DNA of 64,000 nucleotides. Origin: Phascolarctos cinereus (Eukaryota > Chordata > Mammalia > Diprotodontia > Phascolarctidae). Each line of letters starts with the position of its first letter. Within the stretch, counting starts at the first letter, position 1. The position numbers and the translations under genes were made by a program. Positions 55,268 through 64,000 of the stretch are shown one piece after another. Below the pieces are notes generated by a model, which was not told the DNA's origin, did not search any database, and saw only the letters and a program-made list of their open reading frames with translations. The DNA is taken from assembly GCF_002099425.1 (NCBI RefSeq), contig NW_018343982.1, positions 5,491,501 to 5,555,500 on the forward strand. Direction: 5' to 3'.

Positions 55268-55380
55268 GTATTCATTCATTCAGCTATCACATATTAAGCA
55301 CTTAATATGTATAAGACACTGTGCTGGGCACTGGAAATACAAAAACAAAATTTTAAACAGTCCCTGTCCTTAAGAGCACT
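55268..55380 (-). mobile_element. L2 LINE terminus, antisense
   Basis: 'cacatattaagcacttaata', 'agacactgtgctgggcac', 'acagtccctgtccttaagag'. It overlaps copy 2 of the dispersed repeat. Confidence 0.7.
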
Positions 55381-55447
55381 GTACTTTCACTCCACCAAAA
55401 AAAAAAAAAGAAAGAAAGAAAACAAAAATGCTTTTGTCAATGATGGC
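55350..55447 (+). repeat. Dispersed ~100-bp repeat, copy 2
   Basis: 'ttttaaacagtccctgtcc', 'aagagcactgtactttcac', A13 and (GAAA)n, then 'acaaaaatgcttttgtcaat' and 'gatggc'. Partner of 54031-54133, same orientation. Confidence 0.75.
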
Positions 55448-55477
55448 AAATTGGGAAGTAGGAGAGCTTAGTATGGA

Positions 55478-55600
55478 TGAATGAGTGAATATAGTTATTA
55501 AGGACGTACTTTGTGCTAGGTGCAAATACAAATAGAAAAAGTAAGACAGCCTCTGTTCTCAAGGAACTCACATTCTAATATGGAAGACAACAACTATGGA
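55478..55600 (-). mobile_element. L2 LINE terminus, antisense
   Basis: 'tattaaggacgtactttgtg', 'ctaggtgcaaatacaaatag', 'ctgttctcaaggaactcaca', 'ttctaatatggaagaca'. Confidence 0.7.
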
Positions 55601-56008
55601 AAGTTTCAGCTGCATGTCAGATGGAATGGTCCCATCATCCTTAGGGTAGATACTTTGAAAATGCAACATTTCTTTTTTAAGACTTTTTTTTCATCTCAAT
55701 AAGACCAGAACTTTCTCCAAGCAAAACAATAAATTAGATAACTTTTGTCTTTAAAGAATAAATGAGTAGAAACGAATAGAAAAGAATCTCTTTCCACCTG
55801 ATGTCTGGTGCTAGAAATGCCTTTAACAAGAGGGGAAGTTTTTCATTTCACAATTAGAAACAAAGTTCTATAATCTGTATAACATTTGGGGGCAGTATCA
55901 CAATGAATGAAGTTTATGTTAAGATGTAAATATCTGAGAAGTCCTTATAATAGATTTTGAAGGAGGAAAGAATAGAGGACATAACCCTGCTGGACAGGGG
56001 TGTAGGTG
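55601..56008. other. Unrecognised stretch
   Basis: About 400 bases, no named repeat. Confidence 0.4.
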
Positions 56009-56048
56009 AATGCATGCATGCATGCATGCATGCATGAATGAATGAATA
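56009..56048. repeat. (TGCA)n-(TGAA)n microsatellite
   Basis: About six TGCA units followed by three TGAA units. It sits at the 3' terminus of an antisense L2, a usual place for such growth. Confidence 0.95.
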
Positions 56049-56160
56049 CACATTTAGTGAGTGCTTACTATACAGCAAGCACTATAACAAGTTCCAGGGA
56101 TACAAATAGAAAAGGTGAGGCAGTCCTTGCTTTCAAAGAGCTCTCACTCTAATGGGGTTT
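56035..56160 (-). mobile_element. L2 LINE terminus, antisense
   Basis: 'gtgagtgcttactatacagc', 'aagcactataacaagttcc', 'cagtccttgctttcaaagag', 'ctcactctaatgggg'. Confidence 0.75.
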
Positions 56161-56216
56161 ATGAGTTAAGCTGCAAGGCTTAATGGGGTAAATGTGAGTT
56201 AAGCTGCAAGACTAAT
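56150..56216 (+). repeat. Two-copy ~33-bp tandem duplication
   Basis: The unit 'aatggggt...tgagttaagctgcaag' occurs twice in a row with small changes; the 16-mer tgagttaagctgcaag is exact in both copies. Confidence 0.85.
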
Positions 56217-56525
56217 GCCGATGACAAGGCACAGGGTTCATTAGGGTAGATAGGCATGCCAAATGATATTGCACCAGTTTCTGGAGGATGTAGTGACAGG
56301 GCTGGTGGCAAAGCCTAGCAAATCTTTGGATGCAGTATCAGGATAGCTGGCAAGGCCAGATAGTCCTTTATATTACTAGAATACTGAACTGAAGTATGAG
56401 AATTACTTTTCTTCAAGTTTCTAAGAAATATCCTAGAAGATAGATGCTTTCCTTTCCATCTGCACCTAAGCCCCTAACCAGCAGGGTTGTGTCTTCTCTC
56501 CCTCCTTCAAAACCTATTGTAAAGG

Positions 56526-59500
56526 AGGATTCTGGGAAGATGGAGTAGGTCAGAAAACTTTTGGCTCTCCAAATTTCTTCCATAAAAAAAGACAAAACAT
56601 CACCTCAGAGCAGTGAAAATAAACACAGGGTAAAGCAGTTGTCCTCCTAAGACAATTTGAGAAGACCCCAGGAAAGACCTGACTTCCAGAGGCAGAGATT
56701 CAGCCTGAGTGAAGTGCAAACATTTACAGGCTGACTCTGCAGAATCAGCAAACAACAAGCCCAGGGGCAGCTGGGTTGAGATGCAGCCTCAGCCTCAGAA
56801 ACTTTCATCTTGAAGACAGTGTTGGGGTTTGATGGCTGAGAAGGAAAAGATCAAGGCCCTTCCAGTTGTGGAGGGATGCCAAGCACAGCTTTGGTGACTA
56901 GACACGTCCTGGCCTGTGGCTGTAGGGAGAAGGAGCTAGCACACACCTGGTAATTGCAGTAGTGAGGGGCAAGGATCCTGCTGGCTGTGGGCACTTGCAG
57001 GAGAGCAGAGTCCCTGGTTTCAGGTCCAGGGAAGGGAAGACAGCTGTAATTTGCAGCCACCTGAGTTACCCCAGGGAGCAAGATCCTTTGTGGGGCAGTG
57101 TGGCTGGGGGCCCTAGCTGAGGCTTCAGAGTGGAGACAAGAGCCCAAGGTTGGGCCCTGAGACAGACCTCAGAAAATAATAGTAAGAAGAACTTGAGGTT
57201 TGGGGCATGATTCCCCATACCTCAAGGCTGTGATTGGATTACACTAACAGCTGTTAAAAACAAAATAAAACAAAAAAAATGAGTCAGCAAAGGAGAAAGA
57301 ACCCAAACGTAGATAGTCACTGTGAGAAGATTTGGGTCCATATTCAGAGGAAGATAATGGAGCTTAAAAAGCCACTCCTTTTTCAATGAGAAATGTCAAA
57401 TGGTCCCAAGCAAAAAAGAGTTCTTGGAAGAATTTAAAAAGGACTCTGAAAATCAAATAAGAGAGATTAAGAAAAAATTAGAAAAAAATAAAAGCAATCC
57501 AAGATATGAAGAAAATTATGAAAAAAATCAACTGAAAATACAGAATCAAAAATTTGAGGAAGAAAATAATTTCTTGAAAACTAGAATGGGGCAAGGGAAG
57601 CTAATGACATTCTGAGATGATTAAAAAAAAAAGGAATCTTGATACCATATTACAAGAAATTATCAAGGAAAATTGCCCTGAAGTTCTAGAACAAGAAGGC
57701 AAAGTAAAAATAGAAAAAATCCACTGATCACCACCTGAAAGAGATCCCAGGAGGAAAACTTACAGGAATATCATAGCCAAGTTTCAAAGCTCCCAGGTTA
57801 AGGAGAAAATATTGGAAGCAATAAGAAAAAAAACAATTTAAATATCATGGAGCTACAATAAGGATTATACAAGACCTAGCAGTTAGTACATTGAAGGATC
57901 ATAGGTCTTGGAGTACTATATTCCATAGAGCAAAAGAGTTGAGTTTATGATCAAGGGTTACTTATCCAGTAAAGTTAAGTATAATCCTGAATGAAAATTA
58001 AAATGGACATTTAAGGAACTCAAAGACTTTTGAGACAAAACCCCCAGAACATAAAGGAAAATTCTATATGTAGTATCCAGGAGAAATATAAGATAAACAT
58101 TAAAGACCAATTATAAGGGACTCAATAAGGTTAAATTGTTTACTTCATATATTTGAAAATATTAGCAGTGTTCTTGTGATTGTCATCATTATTTGTGTAG
58201 TTTAAAAGAAAGGGCTGAGCTGAGTATGATGGGGTGATTGTAAAAAAACTATAGGGAAAGATAAAAAGGAGTAATTATCTCATACAAATGAGGCATAAAC
58301 AGAAAAAACTGATACAGAAGAAGCTAGTGGGGGAAGGGCAGGTAGTGCTGAAACCTTATTCTCATTGGGAATGGGTTAAAGAGGGAACAACATACATATC
58401 TAGAAGGGCATAAAAGTCCTCTAAATTCAGAAAGAAACAGGAGGGCAAGGGGATGAGGTGGAGGAAAAGGATACGGGAGGGACTCAGAGGGGTGGGTAGG
58501 TTAAGGAATAAAAGGGCAAGGTAGAAGGTAGAAATAAAGCAGAAGAGTGAGATGGGATAGGGTAAATAGGGTGGAAAAGATAGTGAGGAAATATAGTAAG
58601 GAGGAAAATACCTAACAAGTAATTGTAGCTTAGAATGTGAATGGAATGAATTTACCCATAAAGTGAAAATGGATAGCAGATTAAAATTCTGAATTCAATA
58701 ATATGTTGCTTTAAGGAAACATTATAAAAATGAGAGATACATGCAAAGATAAAATAAAGGACAAGAAAAGAATTCAGCATATAAAAAAGCAGGGAGAGTA
58801 ATTATGACCTCAGACAAAGTTAAAATAGATTTAATCAAAAGTGAAAATACAGAAACTACACTGTGTTAGCAATATTATTCGGTATTATTTTAAACCATTT
58901 AAATTTAAATACATACCTAGTGGTGGGAGGGCAGGTTTTATATCTAGACAGTATAAAATACCTGAGCACATGCCTGCCAAAACATACACAAGAACTATAT
59001 GAACATAAACATAAAATACTTTTTATACAAATAAATTCAGATCTAAATAATTGAAGTAATATTTATTGTTCATGGGTAAGTAAAACCAATATCATTTTTA
59101 AATGACAATTTTACCTAACTAATCTCTTTATTCAATGTCATGCCAATTAAAATACTAAAAGATTATTTTAATGAGTGAGAAAAAATAATAACAAAGTCTA
59201 TTTGGAAGAGCGAAAGGTCAGTAACTTCAAAGAAACCCGGGGGGGAAAAGATGTAAAGGAAGTAGATTCAAAAGTATCTGACTTTTAACTATATTACAAG
59301 GTGAGAACATTGTTGAAGTGCAAAAAAGATAATTTTGATTATTTTAAATTAAATTTTCCTTAAAATCTAGGTAGCCAAGAACAGAAGGAATGCAGAAAAT
59401 TGGGGGGAAAGAACTTTCATAGACAATCTTTCAGATAGGGTATGATTGGGTTGTAATATTGCTGCAGTGTAGGAAATAATGATCTGGTTGATTTAGAAAA

Positions 59501-59905
59501 ACATGAAAAGATTTCAGAGAAACCGATGATAGGAGGAAATAAATGTAGTTCAGAGTTATATACATGTGTGTGAGTGTTTATGTGTATATTTATAGACATA
59601 TATATATCTCCATGCTTAATTGTAGCCTTCTTTACAGTGGGGGGAGGGGGAGAAGAGGCAAAAAAAAAGTGAAAAATGCATAGCAGAGAGCAAACAACAA
59701 CAACAACAACAAGAAAGCAAAGAAAAGGTGGGTAGTTTTGAAAATAATGTGTAATATTTATTATATAGTTTTTCTTAAAAATAGAAATTTATTGTTTTAT
59801 ATTGAATCCTTTCTTATGGTCTGCTGTGTACATGGTAATTTTTTCTTTTCTCATTTTGTATTTAAATTTAAAATAAAAAATTTTATTAGAAAAAACCCTA
59901 AAACT
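56526..59905 (+). mobile_element. Long L1, full 5' end, most of ORF2 missing
   Basis: Sense L1 of about 3.4 kb. Its 5' UTR starts near 'ggaggattctgggaagatgg'. ORF1 follows (coiled coil 57400-57615, then the C-terminal block 'agatcccaggagg', 'caagtttcaaagctccc', 57720-58020). After a G/A-rich spacer comes the ORF2 start at 58610 ('tagaatgtgaatggaatga', compare NVNGMN). It then jumps to the ORF2 C-terminal part ('ttattcaatgtcatgccaat', 59130; 'aaagtctatttggaagag', 59192) and ORF2-end fragments near 59325. The 3' UTR ends in 'taaaataaaaaattttatt'. So the RT core was lost by internal deletions, leaving an L1 shell. Confidence 0.78.
57388..58030 (+). pseudogene. L1 ORF1 relic
   Basis: A lysine/glutamate-rich coiled coil (EFKKDSENQIREIKKKLEKN and more; 71 codons open, 57400-57615) is followed, after about 100 lost bases, by the C-terminal RNA-binding domain in broken frames (AKFQSSQVKEKILEAIRKK, RIIQDLAVSTLKDHRSW). 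The RRM start is missing or decayed. It is more damaged than the ORF1 at 32864. Confidence 0.75.
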
Positions 59906-60020
59906 TACTATTATTTTCAGTCATTTTCAGTTGTATCTGACTCTTCATGACCCCAAATCAGGGTTTTCTTGGCAAAGATACTGGAATGGTTTGCTATTTC
60001 CTTCTTCAGCTCATTTTATC
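59906..60020 (-). mobile_element. MAR1-type SINE tail only
   Basis: 'cagtcattttcagttgtatc', 'tgactcttcatgacccc', 'gttttcttggcaaagatact', 'ggaatggtttgctatttcc', 'ttcttcagctcatttta'. Only the Bov-B-like 3' tail (antisense) is present, so the copy is 5'-truncated. Confidence 0.82.
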
Positions 60021-60599
60021 AATTATTTACATCTTAGCATAAACTTCATACATAGTTATACTGCCCCAAAATGTTATACAAATTGTAAAACCTTACCTCT
60101 AATTGTGAAATGGCAGTTTCCCCCCTCCCCCACCCCCACCTCATTGGAGGCATTTCTGGCACCAGACATCAGGTGGACGAGATATTCTTTTTCTGGGTTT
60201 ACTTCACAGTACTCCTAAAAGGTGGCCACCTATTCCTAGGTCTCAAGTTAGCCTTCTGGAATAACTTAGCATTGGTGGACTTCGAAAAGTGTTTATTCTT
60301 GTACTCCAAAGACAGTTTGAATAGTATTCAGAAGGGGAAGCCTCAGAATTCTTTCCTAATTTAGTTGTGGGAATTAAAGATAAAGAATCCTACTTAATTG
60401 TGATCATTTCGAAGTGCAGTGGAATACAATTTCCTAAGGAAATAATTTTTTTTAACATTTTAGGGATACTAGTATGGCTTTAAGGTAATTTTAAAAACTA
60501 CTACTATTAGCTAATGTTCCCTTACATGAATCTCTCACTCCAGCTAAACCAAAATCCTGGAATCATAGATGTTGAAGGTATTATCTCATAAAAATCTGA
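60021..60599. other. Unrecognised stretch
   Basis: About 580 bases. C-rich patch at 60120-60140. Frames of 84-95 codons overlap the SINE tail and carry no motif. Confidence 0.4.
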
Positions 60600-60740
60600 A
60601 ACATGAAATTCCGCTATAAGACCATCATAAGATCTAGACCTGGAAGGTATCTCTGAGGTTATCTAATCCAACCTCCCCATTTTACAGATGAGGTATCTGA
60701 GGCAAATGGAGGCTGATTTGCCCAAAACAGAAGCTGCCCT
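60600..60740 (-). mobile_element. MIR-type SINE, antisense
   Basis: 'gacctggaaggtatctctga', 'ggttatctaatccaacctcc', 'ccattttacagatgaggtat'. The 5' half is lost. Confidence 0.75.
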
Positions 60741-60761
60741 TCAAGGTGACCAGTGACTTTT

Positions 60762-61237
60762 TTTGTAGGCTAGTTTTTTTTTCTTCAACATATTTTTATT
60801 TATTTCATTAAATATTTCCCAGTTACATACAATTTTTTTAGCATTCATTTAAAAAAATTTTGAGTTCTAAATTCTCTTCTTATATCCCTCCCCCTGCCCT
60901 TCCATGAGAAGGCAAGCAATTTGATACAGATTACACATATGAATCCATGCAAAATATAATTCCATATTGGCCATGTTGCAAAAGAAAACACAGATAAAAA
61001 AAACTATATACACAAACAACAAACCCAAGAAGAATAAAGAAAAAAGTATGCTTTCATCTTCATTCAGACTTTATCAGTTCCTTTTCTGGAGGTGGATAGC
61101 ATTTTTTGTCATAAGTTCCTTGGAATTGTCTTGGATCATTGTATTGCTGAGAATAGCTGTCGTTCACAATTGATCATCATACAATATTGCTGTTAGGATG
61201 TACAGTGTTCTTCTGATTCTGTTCACTTTGCATCAGT
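60762..61237 (-). mobile_element. L1 3' UTR, antisense
   Basis: The minus strand shows 'gaactgatgcaaagtgaaca', 'gaatcagaagaacactgt', 'gcaacatggccaatatgg' and 'gaatttagaactcaaaat', then an A-rich tail at the left end. 5'-truncated within the end of ORF2/3' UTR. A second L1 abuts its 5' end. Confidence 0.82.
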
Positions 61238-61238
61238 T

Positions 61239-62346
61239 CTTTTTTTTTATTAATTTATTTTGATTTATCAACATAAGATTTTGAGTTTTAAATTTTTCTC
61301 CCCTCCCTCCCTGCCTCCTTCCTCAAGATGTCACACAATCTGATATAGGCTATACATATACCTTCTTATTAAACATATTTTCATATTAGTGATGTTGTAA
61401 AGAAGAATTAGAACCAATAGGAAGAACCACAAGAAAGAAGAAAACCAAATGACTAGTATCAAAAATGAAAAGGGTGAATCCACCATCAATGAAGAGTAAA
61501 TTAAAACAATAACTAGGAAATATTTTGCCCAACTATATGCCAATAAATTTGACAACCTTAATGAAATGGATGAATATTTACAAAAATATAAATTGCCCAG
61601 ATAAACAGAAGAGGAAGTAAAATATTTAAATAAACCCATCTCAGAAAAAGAAATTGAACAAGCCATTGATGCACTCCCTAGTTAAAAATCTCCAGGGCCA
61701 GATGGATTTACAAGCGAATTCTATCAAACATTTAAAGAACAATTAATTCCAATACTATATAGACTATTTGCCAAAGAAGGTGTCTTACCAAATTCTTTCT
61801 ATGATACAAATATGGTGCTGATACCTACACTGGGAAGAGTCAAAACAGAGAAAGAAAATTATAGACCAATTTCCCTAATGAATCTAGATGCAAAACTTTT
61901 AAATAAAATATTAGCAAATAGATTGCAGCAAATTAGTACAAGAATAATACACTATGACCAGGTAGGGTTTATACCAGGAATGTAGGGCTAGTTCAATACT
62001 AGGAAAACCATCAGCATAATTCATCATATCAACAACAAAACTAACAGAAACCACATGATCATCTCAACAGATGCAGAAAAAGCTTTTGACAAAATACAAC
62101 ATGCATTCCTATTAAAAGCGCTAGAGAGCATAGGAATAAATGGAGTCTTCCTTAAAATAGTAAGTATCACATACTTACCATATGTGATGGGGACAAGCTA
62201 GAAGCATTTCCAATAAGATTGGGAGTGAAACAAGGATGTCTATTATCACCACTGTTGTTCAATATTGTACTGGAAACGATAGCTTCAGCAATAAGAGAAG
62301 AAAAAGAAATTGAAGGTATTAGAATAGGCAAAGAAGAAACTAGCCT
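61239..62346 (-). mobile_element. L1 with 5' inversion (twin priming)
   Basis: Left part (61239 to about 61446): poly-T, then antisense L1 3' UTR ('gattttgagttttaaattt', 'ctgatataggctatacat', 'gtgatgttgtaaagaagaat'). Right part (about 61447-62346): L1 ORF2 reverse-transcriptase DNA in the opposite (+) orientation. This is the structure produced by twin priming during L1 insertion. The octamer agttcttt at 61235-61242 and 62347-62354 may be the TSD. Confidence 0.85.
61447..62346 (+). pseudogene. L1 ORF2 reverse-transcriptase relic (inverted part)
   Basis: Plus-strand codons for the RT domain: [20 protein letters not shown] (fingers), [42 protein letters not shown] (motif A, at about 62064-62102) and [18 protein letters not shown] (motif B). 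The segment ends just before the YADD/FADD motif C because the inversion breakpoint lies there. In-frame stops (near 61684, 61985) and a frameshift near 62200 add to the damage. Confidence 0.88.
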
Positions 62347-62379
62347 AGTTCTTTACTAATATTTAGTTTATTCTTTGTC

Positions 62380-62785
62380 TCCTGAATATATGCTTTCCAC
62401 TCTCCAAGGCTTTGCTGATCCTATTTCCCTGGCCTAGCCTATTCTCCCATTTAAACCTTACCCATTCTTTAAGACCCAGTTCAACTTCCATCTCCTACAT
62501 GAAGTCTTCCAAGCTATGCCAACCCAAATAAATAATTCCCTCCTTGGGACTTCCTCTCCTCTCCCCTGCCCCAACCCACATTAATTGTTTTTTACCTGTC
62601 ATTTGATACTAACATACCTATTTGAACTGTAGTTCTTTTCCTACCTGCATCATGTGTCTTATATCTCTAGCTAATCTATAAGCACCTTGTAGGCAGGTAT
62701 TATGTCTTGTACTTTGCATCCCCCATAAGCCTAGCATGAGACTTAACACATGGGAGGTATTAAATAAATATTTATGGGTGTTGAT
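62380..62785 (+). mobile_element. L2 LINE 3' end, sense
   Basis: 'tttaagacccagttcaac', 'cctacatgaagtcttcc', 'aatctataagcaccttgtag', 'gcaggtattatgtcttg', 'tattaaataaatatttatgg'. Confidence 0.75.
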
Positions 62786-63064
62786 AATGATAATTCTGGA
62801 TTGTTTTGAGATACACTGACTTACCATATGCTGTAGCACAGGATATATAAATTGTCCTGGAATATAAGTTGACCTCAGTTTGATTCTATAAAAATTCCAG
62901 TTTACTTACCATGAAAGTCTACCCTTATTACAATGATATTTTTAGAAGCTTTGGGAAAGGAAGGCCCCAGACCTGTTGACCTCTTTTTTTGTGGATCTGT
63001 GATTTCCATCTCTCTAGGGAACTCCCTCCACCAATGCAGATGGGCAACTGTTCTTCAACTTACA
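62786..63064. other. Unrecognised stretch
   Basis: No repeat or gene recognised. Confidence 0.35.
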
Positions 63065-63195
63065 GTCTTAGAAAGTTATTGGGGGGGGTGGCACACTTAA
63101 AGGTTAAGGGACTTGCACTGGGTCAGTGTGTATCAAAGAAGTGATCTGAATCCAGGTAGTACAGTCTAAGGCACTACTAGACCATACTAACTCTC
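63065..63195 (-). mobile_element. Decayed short SINE, antisense
   Basis: 'aaaggttaagggacttgcac', 'tgggtcagtgtgtatc', 'gatctgaatccaggtagtac', 'aaggcactactagacc' follow the order of the reverse-complemented marsupial SINE, heavily worn. Confidence 0.6.
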
Positions 63196-64000
63196 ATTAA
63201 CTTATTAACAGCTGCTTAAACAGCAAACTGGGGAAATCTCTACAAGCTATTGGCAACAGCTGCTGAAAAGTAGTAAGGTACCATACCTTAGCAGCCAGTA
63301 GAACCAGTTTGTGTGAAGACTCTCATTTGGGAATGATTTTTTTCATCATAAAAGGTTGATTTATATACCACAATATATACAATCAGTGATGTATAGGCTA
63401 GGCACTCTAGGGACAAGCCCTTAGTTCATCTTTTTCTATTAATAAGACCTTGAAGAGTTGAATAAGAGGAATGCATTTTTTCTTTTTCTTTTTTTATGAA
63501 CAGGAAAAATCATGTTTGGACTTCCTCTCACAAAATGAAAACTAAGCCACACACCTCACATCCCTGGATTCCCTGGAGTTCCTGGAGTTCAACACCCATA
63601 AAATTGTTGCTCTAGAGGCTAAAATTCTTTTGAAGTTGCTGTGCACAGAACCATCTGACTAGGGTACTTAATAAGCACTGCTGAGTGATGTTACCACTGT
63701 ATTATTAACACAAGCAGGAGAAATTCCAGTGGATTTCCATTCATATCATTACATGTACAAAAGATGTAGATACAATTGTATTATAAGGTCCACATCTTAG
63801 GGTCATCCCTTAAATAAACTTTATCCCTCAAACACCTGCAAACTGTGCATTTGATATACATGTATACAGGAGCTTCTAATATATCTTTGAGAAAAATTTA
63901 CTATTTCTCCTTAAGAAACAGTTATTTGCAAGAGTTTCTCTTAGAGAGATAGAGACTTAAAAGGGAACACATGAGAATGGATAAAGCTAAATGCCCTTAG
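63196..64000. other. Unrecognised stretch at window end
   Basis: About 800 AT-rich bases with no named repeat, exon or RNA gene. Confidence 0.4.

Overview
This window looks like marsupial nuclear DNA (an opossum, dasyurid or diprotodont). I see no host gene in it. The marsupial assignment rests on the repeats, read by eye: many short SINEs starting with the GGGGCAGCTAGGTGG-type head; CORE-SINEs of the MAR1 type whose tail resembles Bov-B; very numerous MIR and L2 copies; CR1/L3 relics; an RTE-clade LINE; and marsupial-style L1s, some keeping ORF1 but not ORF2. The DNA is AT-rich and CpG-poor. No open frame looks like a conserved exon: the longest frames lie in microsatellites or in LINE remnants. 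The window is best read as intergenic or deep-intronic sequence.

Layout. 1-4.5 kb: L2 and SINE mosaic, including a nearly 1-kb antisense L2. 4.5-6.6 kb: two colinear antisense L1 pieces separated by 1.36 kb of unrecognised DNA. 6.6-19 kb: scattered MIR, CR1/L3, L2, a hAT-like MITE, short retroelement 3' ends with clear target-site duplications (TSDs), and CA/TG repeats. 19.08-19.68 kb: a 42-44-bp AT-rich minisatellite seeded beside a TG tract. 20-25 kb: MIR and L2. 25.4-28.3 kb: a 5'-truncated RTE LINE lacking its central RT core, with a 358-bp L1 3' end inserted (13-bp exact TSD). 31.86-34.47 kb: an ORF1-only, HAL1-like L1 relative inserted in an L2; the same L2 also carries a SINE whose tail resembles that of the RTE. 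38.7-39.8 kb: L1 3' end. 41.8-43.7 kb: two long L2 copies, one with an expanded CT tract inside. 45.8-47.4 kb: a three-level nest (SINE in L1 in hAT MITE). 48.1-48.9 kb: an old CR1/L3 with recognisable coding. 53.7 kb: a palindromic hAT MITE with an 8-bp TSD. 56.5-59.9 kb: a long L1 with most of ORF2 missing. 60.7-62.4 kb: two L1 3' ends, the second with a classical twin-priming inversion. 62.4-64 kb: L2, a decayed SINE, then unrecognised DNA.

How the parts relate: nothing here works as a pathway. The functional logic is parasitic. L1-type machinery would have moved the L1 and HAL1-like copies and probably the A-tailed short SINEs. RTE-type machinery would have moved the MAR1 and RTE-tailed SINEs, whose 3' ends imitate RTE/Bov-B LINE tails. 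hAT MITEs depend on transposase made elsewhere. I found no undescribed biological system. The most informative items are the LINE/SINE tail partnerships, the ORF1-only element, the nested insertions with readable TSDs, and the minisatellite. All family names come from pattern recognition, not from a database search.
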